Below, piece after piece: positions 40,421 through 50,195 of a DNA stretch of 64,000 nucleotides (the first letter of the stretch is position 1; every line of letters starts with the position of its first letter). The notes under the pieces are model-generated. The model was not told the DNA's origin and did no database searches. It saw only the letters and a list, made by a program, of their open reading frames with translations. The translations under genes were made by a program, and so were the position numbers. This DNA is from Acinetobacter towneri DSM 14962 = CIP 107472 (GTDB lineage: Bacteria; Pseudomonadota; Gammaproteobacteria; Pseudomonadales; Moraxellaceae), in assembly GCF_000368785.1 (NCBI RefSeq), contig NZ_KB849689.1:366170-430169 (forward strand), in the 5' to 3' direction.

Positions 40421-40518
40421 TTTTGCTCATGCTACAAGCAGCAGTGTAGGCAGCATTTTGTTGATACTTTGCAAATTTCAATCAATTTAGTCGGGTTTTC
40501 AACGTGAATTATCTAAAG

Positions 40519-40547
40519 AACTAAAGCTATAATGGCTTTAGTTTTTT
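40519..40547 (+). terminator. terminator before the M16C protease gene
   Basis: AACTAAAGC (40519-40527) pairs with GCTTTAGTT (40535-40543), followed by TTTT. It lies 100 bp past the GNAT gene and 25 bp before the next start, so it could also act as an attenuator for that gene. Confidence 0.65.
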
Positions 40548-40571
40548 ATTTGCTTATTTTTAGGAGATCAC

Positions 40572-43511
40572 ATGACTGTAGATGTCACTGAAACCATTTC
40601 CCAGACTGTACATCCTGCGTTTCAGTTGGTACGTCAACACCATGTTGAAGCCTTAGACATTTTAGTGTCTGAATATAAACATAAAGTTACAGGTGCGGTG
40701 CATTATCATTTGGCGACAGATCATGATGAAAATGTATTTTTAGTCGCATTTCGCACTCAGCCGATGGACTCCAAAGGTGAGGCACATATTTTAGAACATA
40801 CTGCGTTGTGTGGTTCTGAAAAATTCCCTGTCCGTGACCCGTTTTTTTTAATGATTCGTCGTTCATTGAATACTTTTATGAACGCATTTACCGCGGCAGA
40901 TTGGACGGCTTATCCATTTGCAACACAAAACAAAAAAGATTTCCAAAACCTGCTTGCGGTGTATATGGATGCGGCTTTTGCAGCCAATTTAAATCCTCTG
41001 GATTTTGCTCAGGAAGGTATTCGTATTGAGCTGGAAAATGGCGAGCCTGTTTATAAAGGCGTGGTATTTAATGAAATGAAAGGTGCGATGAGTTCGCCAT
41101 CCGATCAGCTTTATCATCAATTGGCTTATCATTTATTCCCTGAAACGACTTATCACTACAATTCAGGCGGTGACCCGAAAGATATTCCAGATTTAACCTA
41201 TCAAGAATTGGTAGATTTTTATAAGTCACATTATCACCCAAGTAATGCGGTATTTATGACTTTTGGCAATACGCCTGCATACGATTTACAAGAACAGTTT
41301 GAACAGTTGGCTTTGGCGAAATTTGAGCAGGGCGAAACGCTATATTCGAAACCTGAACGTCGTTTAGCAGCACCAGTGTCAGTGACTGAAAGTTATGCAG
41401 TCGATGCAGAAGAACTCAAAGATAAAACTTATCATGTTTTGGCGTGGTTATTGCCTGAAGCGAGCGATATTAAATTACGCTTGGGTATGCGTTTGGTTGA
41501 AGGTGTTTTACTCGAAAACTCTGCATCACCACTGCGTCATTATTTGGAAACTTGGGCGCATGCACAATCTACAGGGCCATTGATGGGTGTAGATGATTCC
41601 AACTTTGAAATGACGTTCTTCTGTGGTGTGCAAGGTTCTAACCCTGAACATGCAGCAGAATTTCAGGCGGGCGTTTTAAAAGTTTTACAAGACGTGGCTG
41701 CGCAGCCTGTAGATACGGCTTTGGTTGATGCAATTTTGCATCAAATTGAATTGCATCAGCGTGAAATTAATGGCGATGGTATGCCATACGGGTTGAGCTT
41801 GATTTTAAATGGTTTAAGCAGTGCAATTCACCACAATGACCCAATTCAGGTGTGGGATGTAGATACCGCAATTGAACAAGTCAAAGAAGAACTTAAAGAC
41901 CCAATGTGGTTATCGCAATTAATTCAGACACATTTAATTGATAACCCACACCGTGTGCAAATGACTTTGGTACCGGATGCAGAAAAATCGGCCAAAGATA
42001 CTGCACTTGAAAAAGCACGTTTGGCTGAAATTGGCGCACAACTCACAGATGAGCAAAAAGCAGAAATCGTCGCGCAAACGGAAGCTTTAAAAGTCCGTCA
42101 AGATACGCCCGATGATTTGAACTTATTGCCAAAAGTTGGTTTGGAAGATGTGCCTGCAGCCTTGCATATTGTGCAGGGTGAGTTGCGTGAAATTATCAGT
42201 AACCGCATTGATTATCCTTTAAATTTATATCATGCAGGAACCAATGGAATTTACTATCAGCAAGTGTTGATTCAAATTCCAGATGAAATTGTACAATCGC
42301 CATACTTTAATTTGCTGTCCATTTTAATGGGCGAAGTGGGTGCAGGTGAATACGGCTATTTAGAATTGCAACAGCTACAAACCGCAGTTAGCGGTGGTTT
42401 GGGCATGGGTGCATCTTTACGTTCTAAAGTCGATGACAAAAATCAGATCAGTGCATGGCTCACATTAACCACTAAGTCTTTGGTGAATAATCTTGAAGCC
42501 ATCCGCTTGCTGAAATTAGCATTTGAGCAATTACGTTTTGATGAAAAAGACCGCATTATCGAGCTGTTACAACAACGAAAAACCCGTTGGCAGTCACGTT
42601 TGTCGGGTTCGGGGCACAGTTATGCCATGCAAATTGCAGGGCGTCATCACAGTGCTTTGGCGCAGCGTGATTACAACAACACAGGTTTGGGCGCATTAAA
42701 TTGGTTGGCTGACTTGGTTGCTAAAATTGAAAAAGATACAGCGGAGTACGAGAAACTGATTGCTGAATTGCAATTGATCCACCATAAATTACTGCAAGCA
42801 CCTAAACAATTTTTGTTGGTATGTGAAGAACATCAATCTGACCGTTTGGTCGAAGAAGTTCAAGAAGTTTGGGATAAACTTACTGTTGCAGAAAATCCTG
42901 CTGCTTTAACTCAAGTTCCTGTAGATGATTCAGCGCAAGATCAAGCATGGTTGATTCAAGCCAATGTGCAATTCTGTGCAGCAGCGTATCCTGCGGTGGA
43001 AGTGTCGCATCCTGATGCTGCACCTTTGATGGTATTGGCTGCATATTTGCGCAATGGTTTCTTACACAGCGCAATCCGTGAAAAAGGCGGCGCTTACGGT
43101 GGCGGTGCAAGCTACGATGGCAATGCATGTTCATTCCGTTTCTATAGTTATCGTGACCCACGCTTGGCAGAAACTTTTGCAGACTTTGAAGCGAGTATTG
43201 ATTGGTTATTTAATGCAGAGCAGTTGCCGCATCAACTAGAAGAAGCGATTTTAGGTTTGATTGCCAGCATGGATAAACCGGGTTCGCCTGCAGGTGAAGC
43301 GATTACTGCATGTTATGCATTATTGCACGCGCGTACACCCTCATTCCGCACAGTATTACGTGAGCGTTTATTGGCGGTGACTTTAGACGATTTAAAACGT
43401 GTTGCAGAGCAATATTTGCGTCAGCAGCAAGCATCTAAAGCCGTAGTCGCACCTGTGTCAAAACGTGAAGCATTGCTCGAACTTGGTTTTGAAATTAAAC
43501 AAGTGAACTGA
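40572..43511 (+). CDS. M16C (PreP-like) zinc metalloprotease
   Basis: A 979-residue insulinase-superfamily protease of the PreP/M16C type, which encloses and degrades peptides. The inverted zinc motif HxxEH is in HILEHTALCGSEKFPVRDPFF near residue 80, with the third ligand Glu downstream in FNEMKGAMSS. Four half-domains arranged as two pairs are expected from the length. The C-terminal REKGGAYGGGASYDGN is the Arg/Tyr pair of the second half. No signal peptide, so probably cytoplasmic. AGGAGA is 6 nt from the ATG. The gene is followed closely by pldA. Confidence 0.92.
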   Translation: MTVDVTETISQTVHPAFQLVRQHHVEALDILVSEYKHKVTGAVHYHLATDHDENVFLVAFRTQPMDSKGEAHILEHTALCGSEKFPVRDPFFLMIRRSLNTFMNAFTAADWTAYPFATQNKKDFQNLLAVYMDAAFAANLNPLDFAQEGIRIELENGEPVYKGVVFNEMKGAMSSPSDQLYHQLAYHLFPETTYHYNSGGDPKDIPDLTYQELVDFYKSHYHPSNAVFMTFGNTPAYDLQEQFEQLALAKFEQGETLYSKPERRLAAPVSVTESYAVDAEELKDKTYHVLAWLLPEASDIKLRLGMRLVEGVLLENSASPLRHYLETWAHAQSTGPLMGVDDSNFEMTFFCGVQGSNPEHAAEFQAGVLKVLQDVAAQPVDTALVDAILHQIELHQREINGDGMPYGLSLILNGLSSAIHHNDPIQVWDVDTAIEQVKEELKDPMWLSQLIQTHLIDNPHRVQMTLVPDAEKSAKDTALEKARLAEIGAQLTDEQKAEIVAQTEALKVRQDTPDDLNLLPKVGLEDVPAALHIVQGELREIISNRIDYPLNLYHAGTNGIYYQQVLIQIPDEIVQSPYFNLLSILMGEVGAGEYGYLELQQLQTAVSGGLGMGASLRSKVDDKNQISAWLTLTTKSLVNNLEAIRLLKLAFEQLRFDEKDRIIELLQQRKTRWQSRLSGSGHSYAMQIAGRHHSALAQRDYNNTGLGALNWLADLVAKIEKDTAEYEKLIAELQLIHHKLLQAPKQFLLVCEEHQSDRLVEEVQEVWDKLTVAENPAALTQVPVDDSAQDQAWLIQANVQFCAAAYPAVEVSHPDAAPLMVLAAYLRNGFLHSAIREKGGAYGGGASYDGNACSFRFYSYRDPRLAETFADFEASIDWLFNAEQLPHQLEEAILGLIASMDKPGSPAGEAITACYALLHARTPSFRTVLRERLLAVTLDDLKRVAEQYLRQQQASKAVVAPVSKREALLELGFEIKQVN

Positions 43512-43545
43512 TACGTGAAATAACAACGAAAACTTGGGGGGATTT

Positions 43546-44694
43546 ATGAGCGCGTTCAAACTGTTTGAACGCACAGGACTGTCGCTGAGTGTTGCCGCAC
43601 TCAGCACAGTGTTTGTGGCGAAAACCTATGCACAAGACCCAGCTAGCTTAGTTGCACCTGCAACACCTGAAGCCTGTGTGGCTTTAGAGTCAAATGCTGA
43701 TCGTTTGGTGTGTTACGATGCTCTGTTTAAAATTCCTGAAGCAGAAAAAACAGCGCTGATTAGCGAGCGTCAAGCTGCTCAGGCACTAGCGCCTGAACCC
43801 GAAACGGTGACAGAAAAAATTGCAGTAAGCGTAAGCAATTTATTTTCTTTTGATGTACCAAAGCTTGATCCGAATGTATCTTTACTGGATAAGCGTTGGG
43901 AACTTTCGGCAGACAGTAAGTTGGGTACATGGAATTTACGTGCTTATCAGCCTGTGTATTTAATGCCCGGCTTTTGGACCAGTGATAAAAACGAACGTCC
44001 TCAAAGTTTAAATAAGCAAAACACAGTTCAATTGGGTGAGGAGCAGAATCTTACTTCAATGGAAAGTAAATTTCAGCTTTCTTTAAAAACCAAAGCGGTT
44101 GAGAACTTGCTAGGGAATAATGGTGATGTCTGGTTAGGATATACCCAGTCTTCTCGCTGGCAAGTTTACAATGGTGATGAGTCACGCCCATTTCGTGAAA
44201 TCAATTATGAGCCTGAAGCCAGTTTAATGTTCCGTACCAATTATCAGCTTTTTGGTTTACATGGGCGTTTGATGGGGCTGACATTGAATCACCAGTCCAA
44301 TGGTCGTTCTGATCCATTATCACGCAGTTGGAATCGGGTGATTTTTAATTTAGGTTTTGAAAAAGACAATTTTGCCTTGATGTTACGTCCGTGGTATCGC
44401 ATTGAAGAAGACCGCAGCGATGACAATAACCCTGAAATTAAAAATTATATCGGGCGTGGCGATATGTTGGCATTTTATCGCTGGAAAGAGCATGACTTTT
44501 CTTTGATGCTTCGTCATAGCTTAAAAGGCGGTGATGACGCGCACGGTGCAGCACAGTTTGACTGGGTTTTCCCAATCAGTGGAAAATTACGCGGTCATTT
44601 CCAATTGTTTGATGGTTATGGTGAAAGCCTGATTGATTATAACCACCGCGCCACCTATGTTGGTTTGGGTGTGTCTTTAATGAATTGGTTTTAA
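43546..44694 (+). CDS. pldA: outer membrane phospholipase A
   Basis: Outer-membrane beta-barrel acyl hydrolase (phospholipase A1/A2). It has 382 residues with an N-terminal signal (LSLSVAALSTVFVAKTYA|QD). After a linker of about 100 residues with an ACVALESNADRLVCYD Cys pair, the barrel begins near residue 120. The active-site segment LTLNHQSNGRSDPLSRSWNRV carries the catalytic His and Ser, and the strand end with N completes the triad. It ends GLGVSLMNWF, with C-terminal Phe typical of outer-membrane proteins. GGGGGGA is 4-5 nt upstream of the ATG at 43546. Confidence 0.94.
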   Translation: MSAFKLFERTGLSLSVAALSTVFVAKTYAQDPASLVAPATPEACVALESNADRLVCYDALFKIPEAEKTALISERQAAQALAPEPETVTEKIAVSVSNLFSFDVPKLDPNVSLLDKRWELSADSKLGTWNLRAYQPVYLMPGFWTSDKNERPQSLNKQNTVQLGEEQNLTSMESKFQLSLKTKAVENLLGNNGDVWLGYTQSSRWQVYNGDESRPFREINYEPEASLMFRTNYQLFGLHGRLMGLTLNHQSNGRSDPLSRSWNRVIFNLGFEKDNFALMLRPWYRIEEDRSDDNNPEIKNYIGRGDMLAFYRWKEHDFSLMLRHSLKGGDDAHGAAQFDWVFPISGKLRGHFQLFDGYGESLIDYNHRATYVGLGVSLMNWF

Positions 44695-44735
44695 GTAGAT
44701 TAAGATTGATTTCTCATTATTGCTCGCTGAATATA

Positions 44736-44768
44736 AAACGCCAATCTTGAAGATTGGCGTTTGTTTTT
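44736..44768. terminator. terminator between pldA and ktrB
   Basis: Stem AAACGCCAATCT (44736-44747) with AGATTGGCGTTT (44751-44762), a 3-nt loop, then GTTTTT. It ends pldA and also the convergent potassium transporter gene. Confidence 0.85.
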
Positions 44769-44790
44769 GAAGTCGGATCGTATCCAGCTT

Positions 44791-46131
44791 TTATCCAACT
44801 TGAATATCTGCGGTTGGATGTTTAAGTCGGCTTTTTTGTGGTGTGGCGATTAAATAAGCCAAAGTCAGCGGCCCTAAACGACCTGCAAACATCAACAACA
44901 TTAAAATAATTAAGCTGGCAGGTTGTAATTCACCTGTAACACCACGGGATAAACCCACCGTGCACGCTGCAGATACAGCCTCAAACAACAGGTCTAAAAA
45001 ATTCAGTTTCGGTTCAAGGGCAAGTAAGCTAAACAAACCGAGGCAAATTAACATACCTGTGATGCTGATCACCGCCAAAGCTTTAAAGGTGGTACGTTCA
45101 GGTACAGCATGATTAAACACACGCACCTCATCTGAACGTCTTAAAAAACTGATCACACTTAAAATGACAATAATAAATGTGCCAACTTTAATACCGCCTG
45201 CGGTACTGAGCGAACCACCACCAATAAACATCAGAAGCATGGTGAGCAAGGTCGAGCTATTTTGCATACTTGCGACATCTAGACTATTAAAGCCTGATGA
45301 GCGAGGAACGGTAGCGTGAAACCATGCATTGAGGGCTTGATCGCCAATACTCATGGCTGCAAGGGTATGTGGATTATTGGCTTCAATCGCCCAAATCAGC
45401 AGAAAGGCCACAAAGTTTAAACCAGCAATGGTCGATAAAATCAGCTTGCTATTGGGTGAGAGTTTTTTCCAGCGTTTGGCACGTTTAATATCCATGAGTA
45501 CCACAAAACCAATACCGCCAATGATATACAGCATACTAATAGTTAAGGTAATCAGGTATTGATCTGCAAAACTCATTAAGCTATTGGGAAATAATGAAAA
45601 TCCACCATTGTTAAAGGCTGAAACACTATAGAAAGCCGCATAGAAAAATGCATCGCTAAATGGATAATCCTGCATCCATGCCAAGGTTAAAATAACCGTG
45701 CCAATCCCTTCAAAAAACAATGAGTAGAGCAACACGCTTTTAATGGTCATCGACACTTTAGACAGGTTGGTTTGCCCAATGGTGTCTTGCGCCATGATTT
45801 GTTGTTTTAAACCAATTTTGGATGACAAACTTAAAACCGCTAAAATCGCAAAAGTCATAAAACCTAAGCCACCACATTGTAACAACAACATAATGACCAT
45901 TTGCCCAAATACGGTATAAGCATCGCCAATATTCACTACAGACAATCCAGTGATCGTCACTGCAGATGTAGCAGTAAATAAGGCATTAATCCAACTCATC
46001 TCGCCATGATGGGAAATGGGCAGTTTCAGCAAGATTGTGCCAATGCTAATAAAGCTTAAAAAGCCCAGTGCCAAAAGACTGGGTGGGCTTAAATTGACAG
46101 TTTTGATTGGTTGTTTCGCTGTTTTTTTCAT
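44791..46131 (-). CDS. ktrB: KtrB/TrkH-type potassium transporter subunit
   Basis: A 446-residue K+/Na+ transporter membrane subunit, size as in KtrB. Four M1-P-M2 repeats with filter-like loops are seen: TATSAVTITGLSVVNIG, FYSVSAFNNGGFSLF, TVPRSSGFNSLDVASM and EAVSAACTVGLSRGVTGEL. The Gly residues of the selectivity filter lie in these loops. It overlaps the upstream regulatory subunit gene by ATGA (46128-46131), so the two are translated as a pair. Potassium uptake is the likely role. Confidence 0.9.
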   Translation of the reverse strand: MKKTAKQPIKTVNLSPPSLLALGFLSFISIGTILLKLPISHHGEMSWINALFTATSAVTITGLSVVNIGDAYTVFGQMVIMLLLQCGGLGFMTFAILAVLSLSSKIGLKQQIMAQDTIGQTNLSKVSMTIKSVLLYSLFFEGIGTVILTLAWMQDYPFSDAFFYAAFYSVSAFNNGGFSLFPNSLMSFADQYLITLTISMLYIIGGIGFVVLMDIKRAKRWKKLSPNSKLILSTIAGLNFVAFLLIWAIEANNPHTLAAMSIGDQALNAWFHATVPRSSGFNSLDVASMQNSSTLLTMLLMFIGGGSLSTAGGIKVGTFIIVILSVISFLRRSDEVRVFNHAVPERTTFKALAVISITGMLICLGLFSLLALEPKLNFLDLLFEAVSAACTVGLSRGVTGELQPASLIILMLLMFAGRLGPLTLAYLIATPQKSRLKHPTADIQVG

Positions 46132-46784
46132 TCTGACTTAAATTGTTTAGATAAGCGTTTTAATGGTTCAAGTTGTCCTTCAACCACCAAAATATCATCT
46201 GTTTGTAGCATTAAATTGGATTCAAGCGTATAGAAAATCGTTTCGGCACGTTTAAACAGTAAAAGTTTAACCTCGGGTGCATGTGACATCAGACTATGAA
46301 TGCGCGTGCCATGCAAGTTGTCTTTAATTTTTACTTTTACAATATAGTGGTTGTCGTTTAGGCTCATATAACGACTCACCATCGGATAACTCAGCGATTG
46401 CGCGATGCGAACGCCCATATCTTCTTCAGGGTGAATAATTTTACTTACGCCCAAATGGGTCAAAATCATGGTGTGCGCTTTACTTTTGGCTTTAACGTAA
46501 ATTTTAGAAATACCCAAATTCTTTAAATTTAAGACACACAAAATACTGGCTTCAATATCTTCACCAATGGCGACCACCACTGCATCACAATTTTGAATAT
46601 TCAGTTCTTCCAAAACGTGTTCATCGGTTGCATCGGCAATCACCGCATGGGTAATTTGATCGGCAATGTTTTCTACAAACTTTTTATTGCTATCAATCCC
46701 AATGACATCATGGTTGAGTTTGACCAATTGTGTCGCCACAGTTGCACCAAAGCTACCTAAACCAATGACAGCAAATTGTGCCAT
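46128..46784 (-). CDS. ktrA: KtrA/TrkA-type potassium channel regulatory subunit
   Basis: A 218-residue cytoplasmic RCK protein that gates KtrB. The Rossmann nucleotide-binding motif FAVIGLGSFGATVATQL starts the RCK-N domain (residues 1-120, with GIDSNKKFVENIADQITHAVIADATDEHVL). The RCK-C domain (TrkA_C) occupies about residues 135-218. It is the first gene of the two-gene unit with ktrB, overlapping by four bases. ATP/ADP or NAD binding would set channel activity. Confidence 0.92.
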   Translation of the reverse strand: MAQFAVIGLGSFGATVATQLVKLNHDVIGIDSNKKFVENIADQITHAVIADATDEHVLEELNIQNCDAVVVAIGEDIEASILCVLNLKNLGISKIYVKAKSKAHTMILTHLGVSKIIHPEEDMGVRIAQSLSYPMVSRYMSLNDNHYIVKVKIKDNLHGTRIHSLMSHAPEVKLLLFKRAETIFYTLESNLMLQTDDILVVEGQLEPLKRLSKQFKSE

Positions 46785-46863
46785 AGCATCATCCTGAAAA
46801 ATTATATTATTCTTCCAATATTCTAAAATATTTTAGGGCTCTATACTGTAGCAATATGACTAA

Positions 46864-46889
46864 AAAACCGCTGAAATCAGCGGTTTTTT
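46864..46889. terminator. terminator after ilvA
   Basis: AAAACCGCTGA (46864-46874) pairs with TCAGCGGTTTT (46877-46887) and is followed by TTG. Tight loop of two bases plus flanking A and T runs. It ends the minus-strand ilvA transcript. Confidence 0.8.
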
Positions 46890-46913
46890 GCACTTATTGA
46901 GATGTGTGATCGG

Positions 46914-48452
46914 TTATTTTAAGAAACGCTGATAACCCAAGTTATTAGTAATCTCTTGGTATGGATAAGTGATCTTTTCCAAAGTTTCAATTAAACCATC
47001 TGGGTTCTGTTTGGCATCCGAAGCTTCTAAACCGACCAATACACGACCTTCCGCTGCACCGTGGTTACGGTAATGGAACAGGGTGATGTTATGGGTTGGG
47101 CCTAAGCGCTCCAAGAAAGTCAGTAATGCACCCGGACGCTCTGGAAATTCCACACGGAATAGACGTTCATTTTCAATATCGGCATGACCACCGACCAAAT
47201 AACGAATGTGTAGTTTTGCTACTTCATCATCCGACAAATCATCAACATCGTACTGGGTTTTGAGTAACTCATAAATGTCGTGGCGTTCTTTTTCACCAGA
47301 TTTTAAGCTGATGCCGACAAAGACTTGTGCAGCAGTAGCATCGCTGGCGCGGTAGTTAAACTCGGTGATATTACGACCTTGCAGCGCACGGCAGAAGTTA
47401 AGGAACGCACCTTTTTCTTCTGGAATGGTCACGGCAAAAATTGCTTCTTTATGTTCACCGAGTTCAGTACGTTCCGCAATATAGCGTAAACGGTCAAAGT
47501 TCATGTTTGCGCCACAGACAATTGACACAATATTTTTATTTTGCAATTGGTGTTGCTCGACATATTTTTTGATGCCTGCCAAAGCCATTGCACCTGAAGG
47601 TTCTACAATGCTGCGGTTTTCATCAAAGGTGTCTTTAATTGCCGCACAGATTTCATCGGTATTCACCAAAACTACATCGCGCTCAACAATTGGGCCTGAT
47701 TGATCTGATTTTTGTAGTTGTAAAACTTCAAACGGTTTCTCACCAATTTGTGCGACAGCAGTACCATCGGCAAATAAACCCACTTGCGGCAAAATAACCC
47801 GTTCATTGGCTTTAAAAGCCGCTTTTAAGCAAGCCGATTCATCATATTCTACAGGAATGACTTTGACATGCGGTGCGACATCGCCCAAGTAGGCTGCAAC
47901 ACCTGCAATTAAACCGCCACCACCAACAGCAACGAAAACATATTCGACATCGCGCCATTGACGCAAAATTTCATTGGCAATCGTACCTTGACCTGCCATG
48001 ACCAATTCATCGTCATACGGTGGAATAAAAGTCATGCCTTCATCTTGAGCACGTTGAATTGCATATTTGTTGGCAACATCAAATGAGTCACCATGTAATA
48101 CCACTTCGCCACCCAAGCGTTTTACCGCTTGTACTTTAATATCTGGCGTGGTTTTAGGCATAACGATAATGGCGCGAATGCCCAGTTTTTGCCCAGACAA
48201 TGCTACACCTTGCGCATGGTTGCCTGCAGAGGCAGTAATTACACCACGTTCAAGTTGGTCTTTGGGTAATTGGCTAATACGGTTATACGCACCACGCAAT
48301 TTAAAAGAGAATACAGGTTGTAAGTCTTCACGTTTAAAGCGAATGTTATTGTTCAGTTTTTCACTAATTCGTGGCGCTGCGTCGAGTGGGGTTTCGATTG
48401 CAACATCGTAGACCGTTGCTTGTAAAATTTGTCGAACCAAACGAGACAGCAT
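46914..48452 (-). CDS. ilvA: biosynthetic threonine dehydratase
   Basis: PLP enzyme that deaminates threonine to 2-oxobutanoate, first step to isoleucine. It has 512 residues, the long biosynthetic form. The PLP Lys is in FSFKLRGAYNRI, the PLP phosphate site in SAGNHAQGVALSG and GGGGLIAGVAAYL, and CGANMNFDRLRYIAERTELGE begins the C-terminal half with two ACT-like regulatory domains (EEKGAFLNFCRAL and FPERPGALLTFLERL). Feedback control by isoleucine/valine is expected. It stands alone on the minus strand. Confidence 0.95.
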   Translation of the reverse strand: MLSRLVRQILQATVYDVAIETPLDAAPRISEKLNNNIRFKREDLQPVFSFKLRGAYNRISQLPKDQLERGVITASAGNHAQGVALSGQKLGIRAIIVMPKTTPDIKVQAVKRLGGEVVLHGDSFDVANKYAIQRAQDEGMTFIPPYDDELVMAGQGTIANEILRQWRDVEYVFVAVGGGGLIAGVAAYLGDVAPHVKVIPVEYDESACLKAAFKANERVILPQVGLFADGTAVAQIGEKPFEVLQLQKSDQSGPIVERDVVLVNTDEICAAIKDTFDENRSIVEPSGAMALAGIKKYVEQHQLQNKNIVSIVCGANMNFDRLRYIAERTELGEHKEAIFAVTIPEEKGAFLNFCRALQGRNITEFNYRASDATAAQVFVGISLKSGEKERHDIYELLKTQYDVDDLSDDEVAKLHIRYLVGGHADIENERLFRVEFPERPGALLTFLERLGPTHNITLFHYRNHGAAEGRVLVGLEASDAKQNPDGLIETLEKITYPYQEITNNLGYQRFLK

Positions 48453-48558
48453 GTTAATCTTCCATCTAACAGTTTAAAATAGGGGGTTATTGTAACAAAC
48501 CCCTGCACATTTGCGCTGTAAAATCGGCAACAAATGTCAAAAATAGTTGAGTGAAGTC

Positions 48559-49230
48559 ATGAGTCTGTATGCTACCCAAGATGAAAAGAAGCAAGCGGCT
48601 GCCAAAGCAGCATTAAAACATTTGCCTAAAGGCGGGATTTTGGGGGTAGGTACAGGCAGTACAGTGAATTTCCTGATTGATTTATTGCCTGAATTACAAT
48701 TAGAAGCAGCTGTGGCAAGTTCTGAAGCGACTGCGGAGCGCTTAAAGAAACTTGGTATTGAAGTGGTCGATATGAACTCTGTGGGCAGTTTAGATGCTTA
48801 TGTTGATGGTGCAGATGAAATTGACCGTCACATGCACATGATTAAAGGCGGCGGCGCAGCGTTGACCCGTGAAAAAATTGTGGCTTCTATTGCACGTAAG
48901 TTTATCTGTATTGTCGATGATTCAAAATGGGTAGAGCAATTAGGACGTGAGTTTCCATTGCCAATTGAGGTGATTCCAATGGCTCGTTCTGCGGTAGCAC
49001 GTAAAATTGTGGCTTTAGGTGGCGATCCTGCTTACCGTGAAGGTGTGGTAACTGATAACGGTAACGTGATTTTAGATATTTATAATTTAAATATTTTAAA
49101 TGCGTTGGAATTAGAAAAAACCTTGAATGATATTCCGGGTGTTGTGACCAATGGTATTTTTGCCATCAATAAAGCAGATATTGCAATTGTAGCGACCAAT
49201 AACGGCATTGAAGAACGTACTGCGGTTTAA
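48559..49230 (+). CDS. rpiA: ribose-5-phosphate isomerase A
   Basis: Interconverts ribose 5-phosphate and ribulose 5-phosphate in the pentose phosphate pathway. It has 223 residues, the usual size. [16 protein letters not shown] is the phosphate-binding loop, followed by [29 protein letters not shown] with catalytic acids and Lys. [13 protein letters not shown] and [12 protein letters not shown] complete the family pattern. The ATG at 48559 begins MSLYATQ; an in-frame TTG at 48547 is less likely. It is divergent from ilvA with an ~100-bp gap. A palindromic repeat follows the stop. Confidence 0.96.
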   Translation: MSLYATQDEKKQAAAKAALKHLPKGGILGVGTGSTVNFLIDLLPELQLEAAVASSEATAERLKKLGIEVVDMNSVGSLDAYVDGADEIDRHMHMIKGGGAALTREKIVASIARKFICIVDDSKWVEQLGREFPLPIEVIPMARSAVARKIVALGGDPAYREGVVTDNGNVILDIYNLNILNALELEKTLNDIPGVVTNGIFAINKADIAIVATNNGIEERTAV

Positions 49231-49253
49231 TTCGTCTCCCAAGTCCCTTGTTT

Positions 49254-49310
49254 TTAATGGGGGGCTTTTCTTCCTCCTTTATTAAAGGAGGGGTCGGGGA
49301 GGATTTAATA
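49254..49310. repeat. intergenic G-rich palindromic repeat, copy 2
   Basis: After rpiA, CCTCCTTTATTAAAGGAGG forms an 8-bp or longer stem, then GGTCGGGGAGG and TTTAATA. The layout matches the element after fadH at 4571. It could form a strong hairpin and act as a terminator for rpiA. Confidence 0.5.
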
Positions 49311-49321
49311 AAAGAACAACA

Positions 49322-50002
49322 ATGACATTATCCGACTTACCTGAAATTCAAATCACACCACATGCAAAAGCAACACGTTTACGTTTGCGTGTCGAGCCGC
49401 ATCAAATTCGCTTAACTGTACCGAAATATTGTACTCAGCGACAAATTCAGGATTTTTTGCAGCAATCTGAACAGTGGATGATTGAAACTTGGCATAAACA
49501 GCAGGCGCAGCAAGGACTTGTTCGGCGTGAATTGCCAAATCAGTTATCACTTTTTAATTTGGCTAAGCCTTTAAATATTCATTATCAAACACAAAAACAC
49601 AGTTTTATTTTAGATTTAAAACAGCATTGCCTATGGGTTAGTGACCGCCAACCTGCGGCATATTTAAAAGCCTTTGTTATTGCTTATGCCAAACAAATGT
49701 TGCCGATATATTTGCAAACAGTCAGTCATGAAATTGCTTTGCCATTTAAACAGTGCGCAATTCGTCAACCGAAAACCCGTTGGGGCAGTTGCAGTACGCA
49801 ACAGCATATTATGCTCAATAGCGCCTTGGTGTTGTTTCCTGAACAAATTGTGCGATATGTTGCTGTGCATGAGTTGGCGCATACACGACATTTTGATCAT
49901 AGTCCTGCATTTTGGGTTGAAGTACAACGGCATGATGCGCACTATTTGCAGCATCGCAAGCAGTTAAAAACAACGTCTTTGCCTTGGTGGTGGTATCAAT
50001 AA
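49322..50002 (+). CDS. DUF45/YgjP-like zinc metalloprotease
   Basis: A 226-residue protein of the YgjP/DUF45 (SprT-like zincin) type. The zinc site HELAHTRHFDHSPAFWVEV (HExxH-like with the third ligand His downstream) is near residue 180. The family's preceding KTRWGSCSTQQHIMLNSALVLFPEQIVRYVAVHELAH is complete. The first 90 residues form the DUF45 strand region (ITPHAKATRLRLRVEPHQIRLTVP). No signal peptide, so cytoplasmic. The substrate is unknown. It lies between rpiA and argC on the same strand. Confidence 0.88.
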   Translation: MTLSDLPEIQITPHAKATRLRLRVEPHQIRLTVPKYCTQRQIQDFLQQSEQWMIETWHKQQAQQGLVRRELPNQLSLFNLAKPLNIHYQTQKHSFILDLKQHCLWVSDRQPAAYLKAFVIAYAKQMLPIYLQTVSHEIALPFKQCAIRQPKTRWGSCSTQQHIMLNSALVLFPEQIVRYVAVHELAHTRHFDHSPAFWVEVQRHDAHYLQHRKQLKTTSLPWWWYQ

Positions 50003-50195
50003 AAAAGCCAACACCCACATGATAAGACTACAATGCAAAGGTGTTGCACGTATTGACTACAATCCAAATCATCTTTTATAAAATCAACAGAATAAAGAAA
50101 AGCCCCAAAACCCTAGTAAAACAGTTTAGAAAACCAAAACTTCCTGTCATACTATAGCGTTAGCTTAAACATGCTTTTGAATTGAGGTAATGCAC